Program-made: the position numbers and the translations under genes
Assembly: GCA_002338615.1 (NCBI GenBank)
Contig: DDIS01000113.1
Location: 3,771 to 16,053 of the forward strand
Source of the DNA: Proteobacteria bacterium UBA1844
Lineage (GTDB): Bacteria > Pseudomonadota > Gammaproteobacteria > Steroidobacterales > Woeseiaceae
Reading direction: 5' to 3'
Length of the DNA stretch: 12,283 nt
Part shown: in pieces, positions 7,471 through 12,283 of the stretch
How the letters are laid out: every line of letters begins with the position of its first letter
Numbering within the stretch: the stretch's first letter is position 1
Notes under the pieces: model-generated
Databases searched by the model: none
The model's input: the letters and a program-made list of their open reading frames with translations, nothing else
What the model was told of the DNA's origin: nothing

Positions 7471-7651
7471 AATCGACCTCGACGGCAACCGTGTCGTCCT
7501 CCAGCACGGTCAGAGTGACCTGCATCGGTCGGCAGCAAACCTGGCAATCTTCGATGTAGTGCCCGTCGCCGGCCGACGAATCGGCGAGGATGCTGATGAC
7601 TTCGGCGCAATATGGGCAGGAGACAGAATGCTCCGTCAGGTATCGATGCAT
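7460..7651 (-). CDS. CPXCG motif-containing cysteine-rich small protein
   Basis: This 63-aa protein has two cysteine knuckles: Cys-Pro-Tyr-Cys at residues 12-15 and Cys-Gln-Val-Cys-Cys at about 36-40. Together they can form a zinc ribbon. This matches the small CPXCG cysteine-rich family, which is widespread in gammaproteobacteria and of unknown function. The usual Gly after the first knuckle (CPxCGE) is Ala here. The frame stays open upstream to 8314, but that part is the shadow of pdxH. ATG 7651 gives the family's normal length and places the first knuckle close to the N-terminus. No strong Shine-Dalgarno precedes it. The TAG stop falls inside the start of the amidohydrolase-like gene (11-nt overlap), so the two are probably co-transcribed. 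Confidence 0.85.
   Translation of the reverse strand: MHRYLTEHSVSCPYCAEVISILADSSAGDGHYIEDCQVCCRPMQVTLTVLEDDTVAVEVDCAG
7477..7480 (-). promoter_or_regulatory. Ribosome binding site that decides the amidohydrolase-like start
   Basis: GAGG on the minus strand sits 6 nt before GTG 7470, inside the end of the upstream CPXCG gene. The rival TTG (7488) and GTG (7455) have no comparable site. Confidence 0.5.
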
Positions 7652-7757
7652 GGTGTTCTTAATTCCGGGCCAGGAGCCTGTACGGTAGAAGCCGAACAGC
7701 CTCATTGGGATACAAAAAAATAAGTTCCAGAGGAGCAGGGCGCAAGTCGGCCATCGC

Positions 7758-8456
7758 TCAGGGCTGCAGGCGGTTACCGCTCCAGGGCCCACCGCTGAAT
7801 TCGTTCTCCCCGCGCGCTTTGAGAGATCGCGTCCACGCGGCGCGGTCATGAATTCGATCCGCACCTTCGATCCAGAGTTCAATCCTTTCCGGCCAGATGC
7901 GGTAGCCACCCCAGTGTGGCGGTCGCGGGATGTCGGGCGGACCCTCGCCGGTAAGAGTCTGCAGGTCGGCCGATACGGACACGCCCAGAGTCGCGGCTCG
8001 TTCCTGAACCTGGTGCAGAAGCGCCGCACGTGATTCGAGCTGGCTGCTCTGATCGCTGCCCCAGGCGCCAAGCTGGCTACCCCAGTCACGTGTTGCAAAG
8101 TACTGGTCGCTTTCCCGCTGTGGAGATCTGATGGCCGTCCCCTGCATGCGAACCTGCCGCCCGAGCGAATCCCAGTGAAAATTGACGGCGACTCTTGCGT
8201 TTGCCTTGATGTCGGTGGCCTTTTGCGAACGATAATTGGTGTAAAAGACCAGGTATCCGGGGTCCGCATGGAATGCCTTGCACAATACGACACGGCTGGA
8301 CGGCCGGCCATCACCGTCCACGGTCGCCAGCGTCATTGCATTCGGGTTCCGGCGCAGCTTTCGTGCTGTCGCCTCTGCAAGCCATGCGGCGGCCCAGTGC
8401 ATCGGGTCGCTCGGCAATACGTCGGGCAGTCGACTTTCCATGTAGAGCTGGGTCAC
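7758..8456 (-). CDS. pdxH: Pyridoxine/pyridoxamine 5'-phosphate oxidase
   Basis: PdxH is an FMN enzyme that oxidises pyridoxine or pyridoxamine phosphate to pyridoxal phosphate in the cytoplasm, the last step of vitamin B6 synthesis and salvage. The 232-aa product aligns from memory with E. coli PdxH throughout. FMN and substrate residues lie in RVVLCK (55-60) and FYTNYRSQKA (71-80). Tyr119, Arg123 and Ser127 match the E. coli PLP-binding residues Tyr129, Arg133 and Ser137. RIHDR (201-205) carries the substrate Arg and His, and the C-terminus ends NRLQP like the usual RLAP. The GTG start at 8456 lies 8 nt after the frmA stop. An ATG at 8441 (residue 6) is equally possible, and neither has a clear Shine-Dalgarno. 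It is probably transcribed with frmA. Confidence 0.95.
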   Translation of the reverse strand: MTQLYMESRLPDVLPSDPMHWAAAWLAEATARKLRRNPNAMTLATVDGDGRPSSRVVLCKAFHADPGYLVFYTNYRSQKATDIKANARVAVNFHWDSLGRQVRMQGTAIRSPQRESDQYFATRDWGSQLGAWGSDQSSQLESRAALLHQVQERAATLGVSVSADLQTLTGEGPPDIPRPPHWGGYRIWPERIELWIEGADRIHDRAAWTRSLKARGENEFSGGPWSGNRLQP

Positions 8457-8464
8457 GATGGCAA

Positions 8465-9714
<1,250 letters not shown>

Positions 9715-10800
9715 ATGAACCTGAAAAATCTCCGTAAGCACTTATCCTCCGTAGATCTGAAAATTGTTGAACTGATCGCCGAACGCCAGCGCATTGTTGG
9801 CGAGATAGGCCGCAACAAGCAATCGGTTGGCACCGCGACGCGCGACTATGCGCGGGAAAAAGAGGTGCTGGAGCTCGGACGCGAGCACGCAATTGCGCAT
9901 GGCGTGGACCCGGACCTGGCCGAAGGGATTCTGCGACAACTAATCCGGATATCGCTTGAAAGCCAGGAGCGCGATCGCGTCGTAGCCGAGGCCAAAGGCA
10001 ATGGTCGCAGCGCATTGGTCATTGGTGGCGCGGGCAAGATGGGTGGCTGGTTCAGGGACTTCTTCATCTCGCAGGGATTTGACACAACGGTTGCCGACCG
10101 CAGTGTGGCGGACGAGCCCGGGCAATTTCGCAACTGGACCGATGCCGGGGTCGATTTCGACATTATCGTGGTGGCGACACCGCTAGCGGTATCGGGCCGG
10201 ATTCTCGCGCAGCTTGCGGTACTGAAACCCGCGGGCCTGGTGTTCGATATAGGGTCCCTGAAGACGCCCCTGCTTGACGGGCTCCACGAGTTGCAGCAAG
10301 CCGGCTGCAAGGTGACCTCGCTGCATCCGATGTACGGCCCGGATACCCGGCTTCTCTCCGGGCGGCACCTGATTTTTTGCGACGCGGGCAACAGCGAGGC
10401 GACGGCTCTGGCGAAGGAACTGTTCAGCGCGACCATGGTTGAGCGGATCGATATGAGCCTTGATGATCACGACCGCTTGATTGCTTACGTACTGGGTCTC
10501 TCACATGCGCTGAATATTGCCTTCTTCACAGCCCTGGCTGAAAGCGGCGAAGCAGCGCCAAAACTGGCGCGTATGTCCTCGACAACATTTGACTCACAGC
10601 TGCTCGTTTCCGGCGCGGTGGCGGAGGACAATCCGCATCTGTACTTCGAGATTCAGCACCTGAATAAATTCGGACTCGGGCCTCTCGACGCGCTAACTGA
10701 CGCAGCAACGCGATTGCGGACGCTGGTTGCAAACGGTGATGAGCAAGGATTCGTCGAGTTGATGCAAAAGGGTCGGGACTACCTCGCGCTGCGTTCCTGA
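9715..10800 (+). CDS. tyrA: Bifunctional chorismate mutase / prephenate dehydrogenase
   Basis: This 361-aa fusion converts chorismate to prephenate and then to 4-hydroxyphenylpyruvate with NAD+, the route to tyrosine, in the cytoplasm. Residues about 1-90 form the AroQ helical mutase, with Arg7, Arg24, Lys35, Glu48 and Gln84 in the expected places. Residues about 99-350 form the dehydrogenase, with the dinucleotide loop GGAGKMG at 104-110 and catalytic His204 in LHPMYGPD. The order and wording match E. coli TyrA (373 aa). ATG 9715 starts exactly where the mutase family starts. The in-frame TTG at 9604 would add a 37-residue cysteine-rich tail not known in the family. The site upstream (GAAGAAAA) is a poor Shine-Dalgarno. 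Feedback by tyrosine is typical of the family; no leader peptide is visible. Confidence 0.95.
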   Translation: MNLKNLRKHLSSVDLKIVELIAERQRIVGEIGRNKQSVGTATRDYAREKEVLELGREHAIAHGVDPDLAEGILRQLIRISLESQERDRVVAEAKGNGRSALVIGGAGKMGGWFRDFFISQGFDTTVADRSVADEPGQFRNWTDAGVDFDIIVVATPLAVSGRILAQLAVLKPAGLVFDIGSLKTPLLDGLHELQQAGCKVTSLHPMYGPDTRLLSGRHLIFCDAGNSEATALAKELFSATMVERIDMSLDDHDRLIAYVLGLSHALNIAFFTALAESGEAAPKLARMSSTTFDSQLLVSGAVAEDNPHLYFEIQHLNKFGLGPLDALTDAATRLRTLVANGDEQGFVELMQKGRDYLALRS

Positions 10801-10815
10801 TTTCCCCATAAACAA

Positions 10816-10836
10816 GCGGCAGTCGCGCGACGCCGC
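10816..10836. other. GC-rich stem-loop after tyrA
   Basis: GCGGC (10816-10820), a bulged A, then GTC, can pair with GAC and GCCGC (10829-10836) around a GCGC loop, giving 8 bp. It lies 15 nt after the tyrA stop. There is no T-tract on the + strand, so it is not a standard intrinsic terminator in that direction. On the minus strand it is followed by a loose TTGTTTAT. It may protect the tyrA 3' end or reduce read-through to the cyclase gene. Confidence 0.4.
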
Positions 10837-10886
10837 CGGCCAAATCTGGTACAAGAGGCAGCGTTCTGGGAAAGGAAGCGTAACGG

Positions 10887-11990
10887 ATGCAGGCCAGGGA
10901 CAGGATTGGCACTGAGCTCGAAGAGGCCAGGCAACAGCTGGCAGCATTAACCGGCGAAGTCGCGCGCAATCACGACAAGATGCGACGCTCGCAGCAACGG
11001 GAGCTGCGCCTGTTGCAGGCCGATGATATGCAAAGCCTGTTTCGTGAGCTGGTCGGCGGCCTGCGCGCGAGTTACGGGCTGCAATACGTCAGTCTCGTGT
11101 TGTGCGACCCGGACCACGATATACGGCACCTGTTGCTTGCCGGCAGTCCCGGCGTCCCCGACATCGAGGGTGTGTTGTTCGTCGAATCCATCTCCGGGCT
11201 ATCGCCACAATACGTTGCACTGCAGGAGCCGTGGCTCGGGCCTTACGCGGCATGCGACCATCAACTCGTATTTCCGCTGGCGACCGGGCTCCAGAGTGTT
11301 GCCATGATTCCCTTGTTGCACCGTCGCCGCCTGATAGGCAGCCTGAATTTCGGCAGCAGCGATGCGCGACGTTTTACCCGCCAGCACGCCACTGATTTTC
11401 TGCAACATCTCGGCGTCATTGCGTCCTACTGCGTCGAGAATGTCGTCAACCGGGCGCGGCTTCTGCGCAGCGGTTTCACGGATGTGCTGACGGGCTGGCA
11501 CAACCGGCGCTATTTGCATGTGCGCCTGACCGAAGAGCTTGCGCGCGCCAGCCGGGAACAGAGCAACCTGGTGTGCCTGATGCTCGATATTGATCGCTTC
11601 AAGAGTGTCAATGACAGCTGGGGCCATGCGGCCGGCGATGTCGTACTGCGTGAACTGGCAAATCGCATCGAGACGCAGGTGCGCCGCAGCGATGTCGCTG
11701 CGCGCCTCGGCGGTGAGGAGTTTGTCGTGCTGTTGCCGGCGACCAGTACTGCGGATGGCGTGCGCCTTGCGGAGCGTATCCGTACCTCAATTTCAGCAAC
11801 CCCGATCGACTTGCCGAACGGTGATCATCTGACGGTGACTGCGTCGATCGGCATTGCGGGCACGACGCCAGAGCGACAGGCAAAGGACCTGAAAACCATG
11901 GGCGATTCGCTGCTGGCACGCGCTGACGTTGTTTTGTACCGGGCCAAGGCCGAGGGCCGGGATCGTGTTGCGGTGGACAGCGCAACGTGA
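10887..11990 (+). CDS. Diguanylate cyclase with DUF484/GAF-like sensor domain
   Basis: This 367-aa protein makes c-di-GMP from two GTP. The N-terminal ~45 residues are a predicted coiled coil rich in Glu, Arg and Gln. Residues about 48-190 look like a GAF fold close to DUF484, notably the SVAMIPL...IGSLNFGSSDARRF segment (137-163). The GGDEF domain spans about 195-362. Its active loop is GGEEF at 275-279, metal ligands include Asp234 and Glu277, and the product-inhibition site RxxD is intact (Arg266-Asp269, five residues before the loop). It should therefore be an active, feedback-inhibited cyclase. No transmembrane segment or signal peptide is seen, so sensing is cytoplasmic. AGGAAG lies 8 nt before ATG 10887. 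Its TGA overlaps the GTG of the iron-binding lipoprotein gene (GTGA), implying translational coupling. Confidence 0.93.
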   Translation: MQARDRIGTELEEARQQLAALTGEVARNHDKMRRSQQRELRLLQADDMQSLFRELVGGLRASYGLQYVSLVLCDPDHDIRHLLLAGSPGVPDIEGVLFVESISGLSPQYVALQEPWLGPYAACDHQLVFPLATGLQSVAMIPLLHRRRLIGSLNFGSSDARRFTRQHATDFLQHLGVIASYCVENVVNRARLLRSGFTDVLTGWHNRRYLHVRLTEELARASREQSNLVCLMLDIDRFKSVNDSWGHAAGDVVLRELANRIETQVRRSDVAARLGGEEFVVLLPATSTADGVRLAERIRTSISATPIDLPNGDHLTVTASIGIAGTTPERQAKDLKTMGDSLLARADVVLYRAKAEGRDRVAVDSAT

Positions 11991-12283
11991 GCGGGCCTTA
12001 CGCGGCACGGATTGCGGTACTGGGGCTGCTTGTTGCTTCGTGCGGTGCCGAGAAGGATCCGGCTCCGCAAAATGAGATGAACCCGGACTCGCCGCAGGAA
12101 TTGCCGCGGGAGTCACTGGTTGTTTACGCCAGCGACAATGTAACGCTTGACCTCGACACATTGCTCCCGGATTTTACGGCGTCCACCGGTGTGCGGGTCA
12201 CACTGGAGCGCGGCGCGGCGCCGAGGATTGTTGACGACGTAATCAACCATCGCGGCTCGCCGCCCGCCGATGTTCTGTTGACA
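11987..12283 (+). CDS. Ferric-iron-type ABC substrate-binding lipoprotein (3' end missing)
   Basis: The frame is open for 99 codons from GTG 11987 to the right edge. A short signal ends in lipobox LVASC (Cys19). An acidic, Pro-rich linker follows, and from about residue 49 the sequence reads SLVVYASDN, then DFTASTGVRV, then SPPADVLLT. That is the opening pattern of FutA/FbpA-like iron(III) binding proteins. It would sit on the periplasmic side, tethered by lipid, and deliver Fe3+ to an inner-membrane permease that may follow beyond the window. The start codon overlaps the stop of the diguanylate cyclase gene by the GTGA pattern. Thiamine or putrescine-type binders share this fold, so substrate certainty is moderate. 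Confidence 0.8.
   Translation, partial: MSGPYAARIAVLGLLVASCGAEKDPAPQNEMNPDSPQELPRESLVVYASDNVTLDLDTLLPDFTASTGVRVTLERGAAPRIVDDVINHRGSPPADVLLT

Noticed and set aside
7700..7730. T-tract (minus strand) after pdxH as a terminator
   Set aside because: No stem could be found immediately before the T-tract.
7659..7754. 31-codon frame on the minus strand between pdxH and the CPXCG gene
   Set aside because: It starts 3 nt after the pdxH stop but has no Shine-Dalgarno sequence and no recognisable features, and is too short to support from one sequence.
7652..8314. Upstream extension of the CPXCG frame to 284 codons
   Set aside because: The extension is out-of-frame reading of pdxH; the real small protein begins at 7651.

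Overview
The window is a GC-rich bacterial chromosomal segment that looks like a gammaproteobacterium. The chorismate mutase/prephenate dehydrogenase fusion (TyrA), the glutathione-dependent formaldehyde dehydrogenase, PdxH, the CPXCG cysteine-rich protein and several Lol-type lipoproteins all fit that group. Nothing here fixes the genus. No rRNA, tRNA, CRISPR array, insertion sequence or phage gene was seen. Coding density is high except for one 637-bp gap.

Layout. A HisN/IMPase-type phosphatase, cut by the left edge, runs on the + strand and converges on a long minus-strand block (747-9574). Read in its own direction, that block runs: frmA and pdxH (8 nt apart); a 106-bp gap; a 63-aa CPXCG zinc-ribbon protein overlapping the start of a TolB-propeller/amidohydrolase-like protein; the AT-rich 637-bp gap with a terminator; a lipoprotein SAM-methyltransferase and a lipoprotein amidase (3 nt apart); a membrane-anchored metzincin-like protease; and an orphan FecE/BtuD-type ABC ATPase. 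A divergent intergenic region (9575-9714) separates frmA from the + strand run: tyrA, then a sensor-diguanylate cyclase whose stop overlaps the start of a ferric-iron-type substrate-binding lipoprotein, which runs off the right edge.

How the genes relate. Most entries are housekeeping metabolism: vitamin B6 salvage, formaldehyde/S-nitrosoglutathione detoxification and tyrosine synthesis. The rest is envelope-directed. Five products carry a signal peptide, lipobox or membrane anchor (protease, amidase, methyltransferase, amidohydrolase-like protein, iron-binding protein). The points most worth a second look are: the amidohydrolase-like protein, which has lost its canonical metal ligands; a methyltransferase fold carrying a lipoprotein signal, coupled to an exported amidase; the uncharacterised anchored protease; and the tight coupling of a c-di-GMP cyclase to an iron-binding lipoprotein. 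No clearly new multi-gene defence or mobile system was found.
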